DNA of 64,000 nucleotides from Enoplolaimus lenunculus (GCA_030248215.1 JASANG010001630.1:310001-374000); one strand, 5' to 3'. Counted from the stretch's first letter, positions 1 to 15,100 are shown. The notes: generated from the letters alone by a model not told the origin. Numbers and translations: made by a program.

Positions 1-161
1 AAGACACGCTGGCGAACGTTTCTGCAGGAGATTGGGATTTTGATGATCCAATTTGGGATACGGTATCACCGCTCGCAAAAGACTTTATTTGTCGATTAAT
101 GGTAAAAGATCGCCGCAAACGCCTCACTGTTACAGAAGCATTGTCTCATCCGTGGATTTTG
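1..161 (+). CDS. ttn-1: ttn-1 exon: C-terminal end of the titin-type protein kinase domain
   Basis: The frame from base 3 gives 53 residues of the kinase C-lobe, from the helix F-G region to helix I. It begins DTLANVSAGDWDFDD, typical of the MLCK/titin/twitchin group, continues LAKDFICRLMVKD and ends RLTVTEALSHPWIL, the subdomain XI arginine and the closing HPW motif. The ATP site, HRD and DFG motifs lie beyond the left edge, so activity cannot be judged. Donor GTACGT follows at 162, phase 0. The following intron (162-458) shows nothing notable. Confidence 0.5.
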
Positions 162-3100
162 GTACGTTTTATAAAGTTTGTACGCTTTCACATCTAAAGC
201 TTTGATGCGTCCGCCAACACTGAAAATATCAATATATTTAATTGGGTATACAACATGGGGGCTGATATGTTTTATCTAGGATGGTAATGAATTTCAGCAC
301 CCTGCTAGAGTGTCTTATTGAAGCCGAGTTTTGTCACTTGTACACAGTTTGTGTAAATAAGTTTAAGCCTAAGCGTAATCAATCCAATGCCAAATACGTT
401 TGTGAAATGTTTGGAATTTGAGGCGTATATACAACTCAGCTTCGATTTCAAATTTCAGGAAGAAATGTCAGAAATTTTCGAAGAATTGGTTGAAGAAACC
501 CGGGTAAATTGTTTGTTATTGCATTCAATAACTGCTTATACACATGAGCTGTTTGAAAACATTCCAAGATGTTACTATATCTGGAAATGTATTTCAATTA
601 AGTATAGTTTGATTTAGCTAAGTAATTTTTGTTTATTTTGAAATTTGATCTTGGGTCAAATGCAAACGTTGCAAACTGTTCAACTTTCGTTATAATATAA
701 AAACTTAATCTTAATAATAAAGGTAGTATTATTGCAAAGGTTGTGAAGAGAGTAGTTTTCGGTAATTTTCGTTTAATTTTTCAGTCTCAAATGGAAACCT
801 TCGACACACGCGTTCCGCTCAAGCAGCGCAAAGACTTTTTATCTCGAAAGCGTTGGTCCGACGATCTTGTACCTATCGGTCGTTTGGCTAAACGTGGCGC
901 GTTGTTCCGCCGCCTGTCAATGGACGGTGTATTCGAAAGAGACATTAAAATGGGTAAGTTCCTTGTGTAGTTGTTTTGTACGTCCCACAAAGCTTAAGCC
1001 TCTAGCCACATTGTAGTATAGCGTACGCGTCGCCGCGGTTCAATCACAGGTGCCGGCAAGGCCTATAGCTACAAGGACGTTGTGGTTGCATGCGTATGTG
1101 TACTTCGACTCTGCCGATTACCTGGCGTACTTGTGGAAAACACTCTCTGGATTTCAAGCTTAATCGAGATGTGTCAACGCCGTGTAATTGCTGGCGTAAT
1201 GATGAGTTAACCCCGGCTATTGTTGACGTAAGCCGTTTAGAATGCACTCCATAAAACCAGTGTTAGGGCGGTGCTATACTTGTTGCGCGGCGCCGCCCGG
1301 TGACGTCAGTCACCAACCGTCACCATCCGTCACCATTCATCACCATACGGTATCGTAGGTGAGTAATTTACGCTCGATGCTGCGCGGAAAAGTGCGGTGA
1401 CCGACGGTGCAAAATGGCGACAGACGGCGCGGGACGTCATCAAAAGTATAGCGCAACCCAAACTCATAATGTTTCCAAAACGCAATGCACAAAAACTGCA
1501 CAAAATTGCTTAAAATACAAAAGCCACAAACCGTAAACATCGTTCATATACCGTTTTCGAGCGATACATCTCAAGCTCAAACGTGACTGTTGAAAACTAG
1601 AATATGCAAGATTGGGTGTATATAGAAGTGACAGCGGTATTTTCTTGAATCAAAGCTTTAAAATTGTTATATTATTCCAAAAATGTGCTGAAATTTCAGA
1701 GCATCCTGATTATCCACCAAAAGTGCTTCAAAATCTTAAAGACATGGTCGCTCGCGTTGGTGACTTACTTGGTGTCTTGGAATGTCAAGTCGACGGCTGC
1801 CCAGTGCCATCGTTTACCTGGTTCAAAAACGGTGTACAGTTATCCGAAAGTAAAAAGTATCGCTCGCAGTACGTTGGTGATACTGCACAACTTGCGATTT
1901 ACGATATTGAGCTGACGGATTCCGGCGAATACACGTGTCGCGCGTCAAATGAACTCGGCTCAATTGAAACAAAAGCGCGACTGACAGTGAAAGACGTCGA
2001 CAAGAAGGTTAAACCGCAAAAAGTCACTCCGAAAGAAGTTCCTGAAGTTGGAGGTAAGTAGGTTTTAAAGTACCTAAATTTAAGTTTTTACTAGCTAAGT
2101 CTTTAAGATAAGTTTATGTTTAAATCTGTAAGTAAAGTTGGTTTTGAAATTAATTAGATTTACTTACTAGGTACTGTAGTGACCGGAGTAAAAGAAGGAA
2201 GGACTGATATTTATTTGGCCTCTCCAGAATATACCCCTACTGCGATTGTCCGTTGAATTAAACGTTTAGGGCGATAATGCAAGGCTATACTTAGAAATGT
2301 ACTTTAGAAATTTAAGTATATACGCTTTAAAGTTTTGAACTCAAATTATTTGGGCCTGGAGTCTTTTATGCGCTACAATTAGGGATAATTGACATTTATG
2401 GACTCTAATTAGGGTTTAGGGACTCTATCTGCTTACGGACTCTTATTAGGGATACGAACTCCTATTGATTGGTGCTCAAAATGGGGACACGCCATTATTA
2501 CCCCCCTCTTATTCTGGTCAATAATGTATGTAATTAACATTGTGTTTAATGGAGGTAAATATATTTTAAAAGTAACTCTAATTTATTATTAGCTATGTAT
2601 TTAGGGTGATTCGAGTTGAAATCAGTTTGTGAAAATGGTTAAGGGGTACAACGCCGGATGGCACTGAAACTTTGCCAACTCATGTTTCGTTGCCTTTGGT
2701 TAAAAACAGACTTATCTTCCATATTAACACCTCGTCGCGCCTAAATTTTATTCCATGTATTCTTCAATGTAGCAGCCTGCGAGCAGAACGTCAACAATAG
2801 TCATATTTGTATTGTTCACGTTCATTTCAGGCCTTTGGCCGCGTCCAGAACCGAAACCTGAAGAACAAGTGAAAATTGGTCCGCCACAGTTTTTGCTTAA
2901 ATTGAAAGATCAAAAAGCGAAAGTTGGCGACACAATAGTTCATACTGTTACAAGTAAAGTGTTTGCAAACAAAATAACATTTTGTATTTATCACTTTTTT
3001 TATTATTTATATTCGTAGAACATCGCAGAATACCAAGATATACCGTATTTATTGCGTTACAGACACTTAATTTTACGAGCATTTAGTGTGAGTAAAATGC

Positions 3101-6100
3101 ACAGGGAACCAGAATTGCGAGGTGTGCGGGCGAGTTTGCGATATGTGCAATTTCTCGTCCGAATTTCTGTCAGATTATCTCGTATTTCAGCGAGTTTTCA
3201 GCCGCAATCAACCGTCGCATGGTCTTTATCAATTTCACGACAATACAATCGTTTGATGTGAAACTATACATTGTGGTATACATTTTTACCGTTACTCAAT
3301 TATAGCATACTTTTACTCTCAATTTCTGATTCATAGCAATTTCTGTTAATTTATTTAACTCTTTATTTTAGCGACTTACCGCCCGGAACCAACGGTCACT
3401 TGGTACAAAGACGACGTCCCAATTGATGTGAATGATCCGCAATTTTTGGTTCGCCATGAACCTGGTGTCTTTTCGTTGGAAATCGTTTGCGTTGAAAAGT
3501 TTGACGAAGGCGTCTGGCGGGCGGTTGGTGTCAATCAGTACGGCAGTTGCGAGTCCCAAGCTCGACTGACGGTTGAAAGTGAGTTCGCATTTGAAATTCA
3601 AGTTTGAATTTTTCGTTAAAATGATTAGTAATAGAAATATCTATGTGGATGGGTTAGACGTTCTTGTACACTTCCCCATATTCTCGCTTAGACTTAGGTT
3701 TAAGTTTATGCTGAGGTGCAGATTTAGGAAAAACTTACCTAAAGCCTGAAGCTTAAACTTTTGCCTATGCCTTTGTCTAAATATAAGCTTAAGTCATGTG
3801 GGGGAAATGTGTACAAGAGCCGGGTAAACCTTGAAATAAACTAAAATAAATCTGTTACATCTGATATTAGTCTAACATTTGCCAGTCTACAAGTTCCACT
3901 CACAGTTGAAAATGAGTTCGTCTCTGATTCTAGTTGAATTTTTTTGCTTGGGGCTGTTCTGCCAAAATGATAAATAATATGATTGTCTGTATGAAAGGGT
4001 TGGCCTTGAAATAAACTAAATTGATAGCACCTTATATGAATACAACAATCTTTACAAATCGCAGTTCGATAGGCAATTCAAAGTAAGATTTCGACTAAAA
4101 TTCGAGCTAAAATTTTCGGCTACGGAAATGTTAGGTGTAACCATGGAACAAAGAAAGAATAGAAATAATTATGTCCCAATTCCTAATTGGGCTAGTCCAG
4201 GTCGTAATTACGACTTGAGCTAGCCCACTGTGTATTTCTTTCCATGCGATAAGAGCACGCTTTTGTGATTGGTTACTACCTTAATGCCATACTCAAATAA
4301 GATTGGCTTTTGCGGATACTCTTTTCTGATTGGCTAAGTATTCGCTACCTGTTGGCTACCAAACAGTTTGTTTTACTAAGTAAACTAGACTCAAGCAGAA
4401 TTACAACTATCAAGTGAACAATCAAAAAACACACAGCTTTATCAGGCATGATTCCGCCTTAAACCAGTCCAAGTGGTAATTCTGCTTTTGATTAGCCAAT
4501 TCGAAATTGGTCTGAATTCCGACTGAACTGCGACATATATGTATGTATATAATATATTGTATACATATATACATATTTTAGCAACCTGAATGAATAATAT
4601 TTTCAGTTCCACCAGGGTTTGTGATACCGAAATTTGTTCAACCGTTGAAAGATGTTGAAGTAATCGAGAGCAGTGCGGCGATACTTCGTGTCAAAGTCAA
4701 AGTAATATGTTTGATTGATTTTTGTATCAAAAATACCTGCTCACCAATACGTTACCATTAACCAGATTTAGCAGTATAGCATGCTAGTCATTTACGAACG
4801 TGAAAGTTTTTAAAGCAATAAATTTGCTGGAAGAAACGTAAACTTTTTTAGTGAAATTTTGCTATTTAAAGATTTGAAATTTCCCGGTCAAATTTAAACT
4901 ATTTTAGATATAAATCCTTTTCAGTAAATTTCATTATTTTAATGAATCGAAAACGTTTTCATAAAATTTGGCAGTTTTGGGCATGAAATTCAACTGGCAA
5001 ATTTGGCTCATTTTTAATCTAAGCCTGCTCCAGTGCAACTTTGTCAATTTTAATACTGAAAATTTTTGCATAAAATTTTGCTATTTTTAACCTTTGAACA
5101 ATTTTTTATCAAATTTGGCTCTTTGTACGCTGCAAGGTTTACAGTCGAATTTGGTTGTATTATTAAGGCTGTGCCGGTTCCGGATATTATCTGGTACAAA
5201 AGCGGCCGCGAACTTGAACATGGCCATCATTACCGATTGGACTACGATGACGATAGTTTGGAGTATGGTCTTACGGTTCAAGATGCTTATGGCGAAGACG
5301 ACGGCGAGTATACGTGTGTTGCAGTCAACGAAGTTGGCATTGCAAAATCGACGGCAAATATCAAAGTTAAACGTAAGAGATACAAATATATTCGGTAGTA
5401 AAACGAGTACCGATGCGTGTAAAAAATCCAGTAAAGCAAAATAACTGGAAGGCTTAAATCATGTTCTTTTTGGTACTCAAAAGCCATTAAAGCACGTTTT
5501 AAACCTATAATTGTTCATATTAGCACAGCTTTGTCAAAGTTTCAAAATTTTTGTGCTTTCTTAAAATTTTTTGTATTAACACCTTCTCTACTCGACAAAA
5601 TATGCTTCGTAGTGTTTATATAAACTTGCGCACCCTAATTAACACAATACATTTTAGCCCTTTTCCAAGATTTTCACCCCCCCCCCGCCGCCTGAAAATT
5701 GTTAGTCCGCTTACCAGTCTTCTGAAATCCTCGCATGCTCCTCTTGAAATTTTTGCACTTCCAAGGTGGCGCTAAAGTTTGTCGTACGTCTCAGTCTGGT
5801 GCCGTCCGGCGCTATGCGGTATGGTACGTGAGTAATTCGAGTACAATACCGTACCGTGACGCACGGTGACGGCGCCGGACGTCATCAAAAGTATACCGCC
5901 ACAGCTACGGACAACGAGCCTGCTTATATTTAACATCAAAAAGCACCGACAGCCTCACTAGAAATGTACGACAGAAAAAAACGCGTTTGATTTAGTGTGT
6001 TCAAGCTGTTTAAATAAGCATCAATTTACTGCAGCATGTAATTCTTTACTTACTGTTAAATTGTGTACTGTTTGCCTACAAGTCTAAAGGTGCGCTATTC

Positions 6101-9100
6101 TTATCGTGCAGAGCCGTCCGTCACCATACGGTATCGTACGTGAGTACCTCAGGTACGATACCGCTCGGTACCAGACGGTGGCGGACGGTGCCGGACGTCA
6201 TCAAACGTATAGCGTTACCCTAATTGTTATTACAGTGATATCTGTTGAAAAGAAAAAACCACCGCCAGGAGAAGCACCCAAATTCAGGCTGGCGCTGCAA
6301 GATCGAACTGTACCCACTGGATTTGGAGTATGCCTTGTATGCTCTGTAACCGGAACACCGACTCCAACAGTCACCTGGCAAAAAGATGGCAAACCAGTAA
6401 CTGCACCAGATTTTGAGAAAAAGGTGCGTTTATGTTGATATTTGTGAAATCCATCGAATTTAATTTTAATTTTTGAAATCAAATGTCTGAAATATTTTTG
6501 GCTTATTTTGACTCTAAGATTATAAGCAGGTATAAATCAAATAATGCACATGAGAATAATATATTTTCGTTAAATTGGCATTTAGATGCTGCTGTTCTGG
6601 GGGCCGAATTCTTACTTGCACATGTCTTAAGTGCAGGTTTTTCTACAATCGAATTACGGAACCTGCGAATAGCAAAAGTTTGTATACAAACATGGCGAAC
6701 AATGAGTAAGGAATAAGCAAAATTTTCAACCTTGCCATTCTCTGGTACCATCATTATAAACCCTTTACAAACTGATCATAGGTGCTACTTACAGTGGAGA
6801 ATATTCGTACTTATTAGTGTAGTTTGATTTCAGGCAGAAGACGGCCTCTGTACACTGATCTTGGATCATGCAAAGCGTGAACATGCGGGAAAGTACACAT
6901 GCCACGCAGAAAACTCGTTTGGTAGCGCAAACAGCTCGGCCATACTGACAATTCAAGGTACAATTGGACATTGTTAATGCGAATTTTCTTCTTGCCAAGG
7001 ATTTGTCGCCCAACGTTGTGCTTGGCTTAGGCTTAGCCTTAAGAATACACTTAGGATTTTGCTTAGATCATGGGCTTTGGGATACTGTTGGACGACAAGT
7101 TTTGGTCAACGAACAGTCGTAGATTCATTTTAAAGACCGCAAAACTTAGCAATTTAACTTATACAGTTAATTTGTAATATTTTACATTTTGATCTTATGA
7201 AATTTTTTAATCGTAAATTATAATTTTTTATGTTGTCGCTACCATTGCTTGTTATTGGTTGTGCTGGTTGTAAGCGTTGCGACCTTGCGCAACAACAACA
7301 ACGTCAAACAGTTCAAATACCTTGCATCAGAGTTATTTAAAAATAAAGCTATTCAAACTTTGAAAAACAGACAATTTTTACGTTGCAGGCGAAGAAGATC
7401 CGCAAATCGTGAAACCTCACTTTATTGACCCGTTGATGGATGTCAGCACGTTGGAAGGAAACGAAATCATCTTGGAATGTCAAGTTGTTGGAAAACCATT
7501 ACCTCAAGTATCTTGGTAAGAGTGAATACTGTGTCATTCGTTTTGATTTAATTAAAAAAATTAAAAAATACTGTTTAAACCACTTTTTAGTATCCCCCTT
7601 ATTTAGGGGTAATAACCATTACAGGTTTCATGAACTCATGCTTGTTCAATGAATTAAAGCTGATTATTTGCTCTCTAATAAGCTTATTTTCAACGGTACA
7701 AGCATCATCTACCCTTCTTCCCTAAATGAAGGGGATACTGTAGGGACCCGAGTAAGAGGGGGAGACTGATATTTATTTGGACTCTTCAGAAGGTTCCCCC
7801 TGTTATTCGGTTACGGACTGCTATTTATTCTCAACCCGCCCTCCTACACCCTTCATTACTGATATATATATCCGGTATCTTAAGGGATAATGTAAGGTTA
7901 TATACTTTCAAAACTTAAGTATGCTTTAAAATTTAGAACTCAACTTTATTTGGCCCTGGAAGCAGCGACTTGATTTGTCAAAACAAAATACATTTTTTCA
8001 GTATAATACAGTTTATTAGTCAAAGTTTGTAAATTAGCTTACAACTCAAGTATTCAGTAAAAAACAGCCCCATTTATCGGCTTTTATTTACATAAATTCA
8101 TATGCATAAAAAACAGCTGAAACGATGTCAAAATTACGTATCGCGGGTATTCTAGCTTTTCAATGTCGAAGCTGCAGAATAATCAGTTCTAATTCTTGTT
8201 TCAGGTACAAAGACGGCGTCAAACTGTTTATTGAAAACCGAATGCTATCGTATACTGATCGTAAAGGCGTTGTTCGGTTGAATATAATGAAATCAAAGCT
8301 TGCCGATGCTGGAGAATACTCATGTGAAGCACAGAATCAAGCTGGACGTGACTATACGCATTGTTCTGTACGATTGACAGGTAAATTGTGCGTTACATTT
8401 GTGGTTGTTTGGATTTCTAACCATATGCCTGTTAAAGTATTTCAAAAGTGCGAATAACCAAAACGTGCTTTAATGAAGTATTACTAAACTGGCTCTTAAA
8501 ACTAAAAAATAATGTTTACGTAAATGTTTTTATCCAACCTTAACGACTGCAACCGGTGGTGAAAAATACTGAAGCCCAAAACCAACAAAATTAGCCAGAA
8601 CCGAAGCCGAAAGTGAAGAATGTGCTAACAAACATTTCGTAGTAGTCGTTCAAAAATTGCAACAAATTTACTAAGAAAACGCTAAGATTGTGATAAGATA
8701 GGATTAACGCATGACAATTTTGAAAACTGACACGTGTTAACCCTATCTCATAGTGTTTTCGATGAATGTTCTATACCCTCCCAAACTGAAATATTGGTTT
8801 ACGGCTTAGTCTCCAGTGACATATTCTTTAAGTTGTTATTTTAGAATTGGATTCCGCTAAAGCAACTCGACTTGGCAGTCCAGCAAGTGTTCGCTCGTCA
8901 CCTGGTCGGGCTTCACCATCAGCAGTTGCTGTTTCCAAACCGCCGTCAATCACTCGGCCGTTGGAAAATGCAACAATTATGGAACGTCGGCGCACGGCGT
9001 TGTCCTGCGATGTGGATGGTATCCCTACACCAGAAGTCGAATGGTTCAAGGACGGGAAGGTAAATTAAAATAAAAAAGGCCATTCTTCTGCATTTATTTC

Positions 9101-12100
9101 AGAACCTTCGTTATTTAATAAAAGAGATAGTGGAGGTATATACGGTATCATATTAGATGCTAAAAGAGCGTTTGACAAACCCTATAATGTGTTCACTTTC
9201 GTATTTTGGTTTGCGGCTTACTGTAGTGACCCGAATAAGAGGGGGGAATGATATTTATTTGGCCTATCCAGAGGGTACCCACCCCCCTTGTTATTCGATT
9301 ACGGACTGTTATTTATTTTTAACCCACGCTCCGCCACCCTTTGTTACTGATATATATCCGGTACTGCAACTATCCGTTGAATTAAACGTTTGTTTGTCTT
9401 GCGTCACTAGCTTGAGCGATCATGCAAGGTTATACTTAGGAATGTACTCTCAAAATTTAAGTACGCTTTAAAGGTTCGAACTCAATTTAATTTGGTCCTG
9501 GAGTCATTTATGCACTACAATAAGGAATAACTGACCTTGAGGGCCTCTAATTAGGATTTAGGTACTCTATCCGCGTACGGACTCTTATTAGGGATACGGA
9601 CTCCTATTGATTGGAACTCAAATGGGGACCCCCCTCTTATTACCCCAAACCCTCTTATTCGGATCACTACAGTAATGGCGTTGGTTTGTCAATAACGGTT
9701 TGTTTGACACGATTCCCTAGCTTCATGGTCACAATAACCCTAAATTTTAGCTCGACTGTAGCAATTTCGTCGCAGTATTATGTAGTATTGTGAATCACGG
9801 TTATATTTCTGATGTATTCTTGCGAAACTTTCAAATTTTTGTTTATGTTTATCTCGGATAATTGCGTTTGATATTGGTGTTGTTAAAATGCTTAAATTCT
9901 GATTTATTTTAGCTTCTCGCCGAATCGCGTTTTCTTCGTGTCTATTTCGACGGGCGAACAGCGACAGTAAAAATCTACGAAGCACATTTGAGCCACGAAG
10001 GAGAATACACGTGCAGAGTTGTATCACCCATGGGAACTGCAGAAACCAAAGCACAATTGTTTGTTGAAGGTTAGTGAGGATGTAAAGATCAGCGGCGGAA
10101 CGTTTTTAGGTTTAGGCCTACGTTTAGGGTTAGGCTTAGGGATGTTGTTTATACTACTGTTACAGCCCTGTTCTATACATTGGCCAAGCTAGAAACAGTT
10201 GGTTTTAAATAAAATATGTCATTCAGAACATCAATTAGTATTATATTGGCATTTTAGTACTTTTACAAGTTTTCAACAACTTTGATACCAAAAACAACAT
10301 AGTTCAGTCAGAGATTTCTGCTAATAAAGGATGCTCGTCATCTTTTTTAAATTAATGTTTCGTTCAAATTGCATTATTAATCAAGCGAATATATATTTTA
10401 GCATTGTTTCTTGTCTTTGCGATTTGTTGTATTAATTGGACGTTTTACTTTTTAATATTTCATAAAATTCAATTAAAATGATTGTAGAAAAGGTACAATT
10501 TGAGTTATTTTGGCGAGATCACATAACAGATTAATGGAATCTGGCAAACGTTTTAAACACGTACTGTAGTGACCCGAATAAGAGGGGTTAATAAGAAGGG
10601 GTCCCCATTTTGAGTCCTAAACAATACGAGTCTGTATTCCTAATAAAAGTCCGTAATCGGATAGAGTCCCTAAACTCTAATTAGAGTCCATAAATGTCAA
10701 TTATCCCTAATTGAAGCGCATTAATGACTAGTGGACCAAATAATCTTGAGTTCGAAATTTTAAGTGCACTTAAGTTTTGAAAGCAACGTTTCAAAGTATA
10801 ACTTTGCATTATCGCTCAAGCTTTTGATGCAAGGCAAAAAACGTTTAATTCAACGGATAGCTGCAATACCGGATGTATATCAGTAAGGAAGGGTGGCGGA
10901 GAGCTGGGTGAAAATAAATAACAGTCCGTAATCGAATAATAAAGGGGGGCACCCTCTGAAGAGGTCAAATAAATATCAGTCCCCCCCACTTATTCGGGTC
11001 ACTGCAGTATAATTATAGGGATTGCTCGCATTTACCACTGACATTGATTGAACCACAGCTAAATTGGCGTATTTGGTGTTTTTAGAATTATCCACTGCGG
11101 GAACGTTACCGAAATTTGTTAAGAAAATTGAAGACACTTATGTTAGCGTTGACGATAGTGCAACATTCACTTGTCTAGTAACAGGTAGAGATTATCAACA
11201 AATTAAATGATTTAATTCACAATTTACTATTACTGATAGACAACGCTCTAAAATTTGAACAACATGCATTTCTTGAGCCTTATTCGCACGTGCAAGTTTT
11301 TCACAGGCAGAAATTGCAAGTGCAAAATAGCGACTGTAAGTTTGTAGTTTCCGAACAAAGCTTACGCGTGCAATTTGCCACTGTAAGTATTTGCTGCAAG
11401 ACGATGCTCGGGCGAGCAGCACTTTATCTGAGTAATTTAATAACCCAAGTTAACTAAGATGTTCATATCCTAATTTAAACTGTAACTCGAATGATATAAT
11501 TCAACAACTCGAATGATATAATTCAACAACTCGAATGATATAATTCAACAACTCGAATGATATAATTCAACAACTCGAATGATATAATTCAACAACACAC
11601 AAAATCTTGTTATTAGTAGCAGAATTAATTTTTTAAATGTCATTCATATTACAGTTTATGATTTTGTATCAAAATTAGCATTGCAAGTATTGGACGTAGT
11701 TTGCCGTCTTGGTAACACGGGGAACTAAATTTGATTTTTACCAAGAGTCCGCTTCCGAAGATTGAGTAACATTCATTATAAAGCTGCTGGTGACTATAAA
11801 TTATAATCTCTGGTTTAATAACCATGAATAAGTGAATATGTTGAAGGTAAACCTAAACCTGACGTTCAATGGCAGTATAACGGGCGTATATTGGTTCGTG
11901 ACTCAGGTCCATATCGAATGCGGGTATGGGATGACGGCACCAATAGCTTAGAAATTGCTTCAGTTAATCATGGCTTTTGTGGCGTATACTCGTGCAAGGT
12001 AGGCTATTTTGTCAATATCTTGTTGGGTTACAGAGACACATTAAATATTTTTAAGGTTAATGAAATATTTGAATTTTAGAACCCACCTGAAACTATTTAT

Positions 12101-15100
12101 TTGTCTTGAAATAATTTCTTAATTTTGCTCAATATGTTTCTGGTAAAATGTGGGCATTTTATTTGAAATATTAAAATAGAGGAACACCCGTCATATTCGA
12201 GAAGTTACGAAATAAAGGAAAGGTAAATGCGGTTAATAAAAAGTTAAAAGTTCAATTTACCGCGGCATAAGCTTAATATAAATGTAGTGAAAAATTGTAA
12301 ATCAATTTTTGAACAATTGTATTTAAGTTGCTTTTTGAGAAAACATTAATATTCTGTCGCAGATTATTTGGAATACAGCGTAGTTTTTTAACTTAGTCAA
12401 AGAATGCTTTCTCGAAACTATTTCAAACATTGCTTAATTTGAGACAGATATTTTTGAAAATATTATTTTCAGGCCGCAAACGCATCAGGCACTGCTCATT
12501 GTAGTGCAACTCTTGGGCTTTCGATCATGGGCGACAAAGCAGTTGGTGGTATAGCGCCAGGATTCGTTCAAGAACCTCCACAAGAGCTGGTGGTTGACGA
12601 AGGGCAAACACTAGAAATTACTTGCGATATCAAAGGAGATCCGAAACCAAGAGGTGCGTTCGCCCGCTTTGCTACTATAGGAAGGTGTAGGCTTTGAACT
12701 ATACTTGATCATGCTTAAGTCTGATTTACACTCAACCTTATGCTATGTTAGTATTAGGATTATGCTAAGGTGTTACCACTTGTGGATCCAAAGTAGTGTC
12801 GGGGGGCCTACGTCCACCGTCAGAACTTTTTTTAACGTATCGTACAATTGTTTCTATCAGAAAATTGGCACGTAAAAATTGTTTCTATAACTTGGCCAGC
12901 TCGCTGCACGTCAGAAATTTCAGGATATGCCGCTGCGTGCTAATCAACTTAAACTATTAACATAGGCTATTGTTCTAATTACGGAACGATATATAAGAAC
13001 TTATCTAAATTTAGGCTTATTCATTGGCCAAAACCTGCGGTAATGTTAATATTAGCATAAACTATAATTATGCTGGCCAATGTTACTTTTAAGGGCATAA
13101 CAGTAGATTAAGCGTATTCCTAAGCATAAGTCTATCTAAGCCTAAGCATTGCAAAAATGTGTTCCTAAGCCTAAATCTAAGCCTATGCAAAAAATGTAAT
13201 CTAGAATCTAAACCTACTCTTTTTTAAACCCACCAGAAACCTGGACGCCTCTTAAAGTAACATGGGCCATTATGCTTATCAAGATTGATTATAACGTTTT
13301 TTGCTACCTATTTAAATATCTGATTCGTTCTCTTATATAATAACATTTTTGAAATTGTTTGAAATAAACAATGTCGTTATCTTGGTTTCAGTAATGTTCA
13401 TGAAAGGTGAACGAGAATTTCAAGCCTCTGGCAATCGAACTAAACTGGTTACAGAAGGCACAAAACATAGCTTTACTCGACAACCAGTTAGGCAGCGAGA
13501 TGAAGGTGACTATCAAGTGATACTGCAAAATCCGTACGGAAAAGCAGTTGCTTCAACAAAAGTTTTTGTTAAAGCAACAGGAAAGTGAGTCTACAACATT
13601 TACACGGATTCAAGTACATATAGTTACAATCAGCTTTAATCATTCCGCCGCATCAATAGGGATAAGTATGAATGTTTAGCATAAAACACACTTTGTCTAA
13701 ACCTCTTAGGGTTGCGCTGTACTTGACGTCCGGCGCCGTCCGTCACCGTGCGTCAACCGTACGGTGCCGTCCGTCGCCCTTGGTCCCCATAGTATAGTGC
13801 TACCCTAAGAGTAGACTATGTGCAAGTTAGCGCTAACTGCGTGCACACGTTAAATTAACTGGAAATTCAGCTCACAACATTTAAGTGGATTCGGGCACTT
13901 AATTAGCGTCATTCTTAATCGTTTACCCATGTTAAGAAAATTAGATCAGCCAGCTTGTATATGTTAAAATTTTTGCACTTTATCTTTCTTGAACAAAGTA
14001 GACTTGAGCGCTATGTCATGTATATGAAAAATATCAGTGCTAAATTTTAACGTACAAGAAATAATTGTTGCTGTTTGCAATAAAAGAAGAACGTCTTGTA
14101 CACTTCGCCAGAGGCTTAAAATTAAGCTAAGGCAAAGGATTAGGCTTAGGTTTAGGAATACGTTTGCCTAAGCATAAGCATTTGCTAAAGTTTTAACTAT
14201 AAATATAGGAGGAGAGTGCATAAGCGATGGAAAAACCAATATTCGAAGCCATAGTAGAATATATTTGTCCCACTGTGAACCACCTTTGTATTTTAGACCG
14301 CAAGAACCTTCGCCGCCAAAAGAAGTAGCGCCTGTAGCACCGGCCAAAAGTAAGTATTTAAACAGGAGTTGCCTTTGACAAGTATCAAAGCATTGTACTC
14401 TTGTTCTCTGAATTTTTTTGTGCGGAAATTTTGCTGTTCATTACACTCGCTCGGAAAACTTGGAAATGTGGTCATGGCTTCTTGAAGTGAAATTTAAGCT
14501 AAGCTTCTACTGACAACAGGGGCACATACAAAGGGAGGGATAGAGAGAATATGTCCGCTACCGAAAATTTTTTTGAAGACACAGCACTTTTAACTGACTC
14601 CGCAATAATCTTCTGAGTCATAGATGACAAAAACATTTGTTATACACGAGATTATATTCTTCCGAACTGAAATTCAATAAATTATATTTTAGATCTGCCT
14701 GGACCACCAACAGGCGAGCCAAGAATATTCGATATCGGCAAAACATCGGTCAAATTGGCATGGGGTAAACCCCTGAGCGATGGTGGAAGTGAAATCGAAC
14801 AGTATAAAATTGAATTTCGCACACCGGACAGCTCAACTTGGGTCGAGCGAGGGTTCACTGAGTTTACGCAGTTTGAAGTTCAAAATTTGAAAGAAAACAC
14901 CGAATATCTGTTTCGTGTTTCGGCAAGAAATAAGGTAAGTCATGTGTTTTTTTGATTCAGAGTAGTTAGGCATAATGCATAATGTTGGCGGGTCCCAGAT
15001 ATTATTCGCCTCCACAGACATAGCCTTATACTCAGGTTAAGGCTTAGGTATAGAAAAAAGCTTGTTTAAGCGTAAACCTTTGCCTAAGTCTAAGTCTAAG

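Noticed and set aside
787-990. Minus-strand open frame over the kinase-tail exon
   Set aside because: Antisense shadow of a strongly conserved plus-strand exon.
11484-11593. CRISPR-like direct repeats
   Set aside because: Units are contiguous 22-mers without spacers: a minisatellite in a eukaryotic intron.
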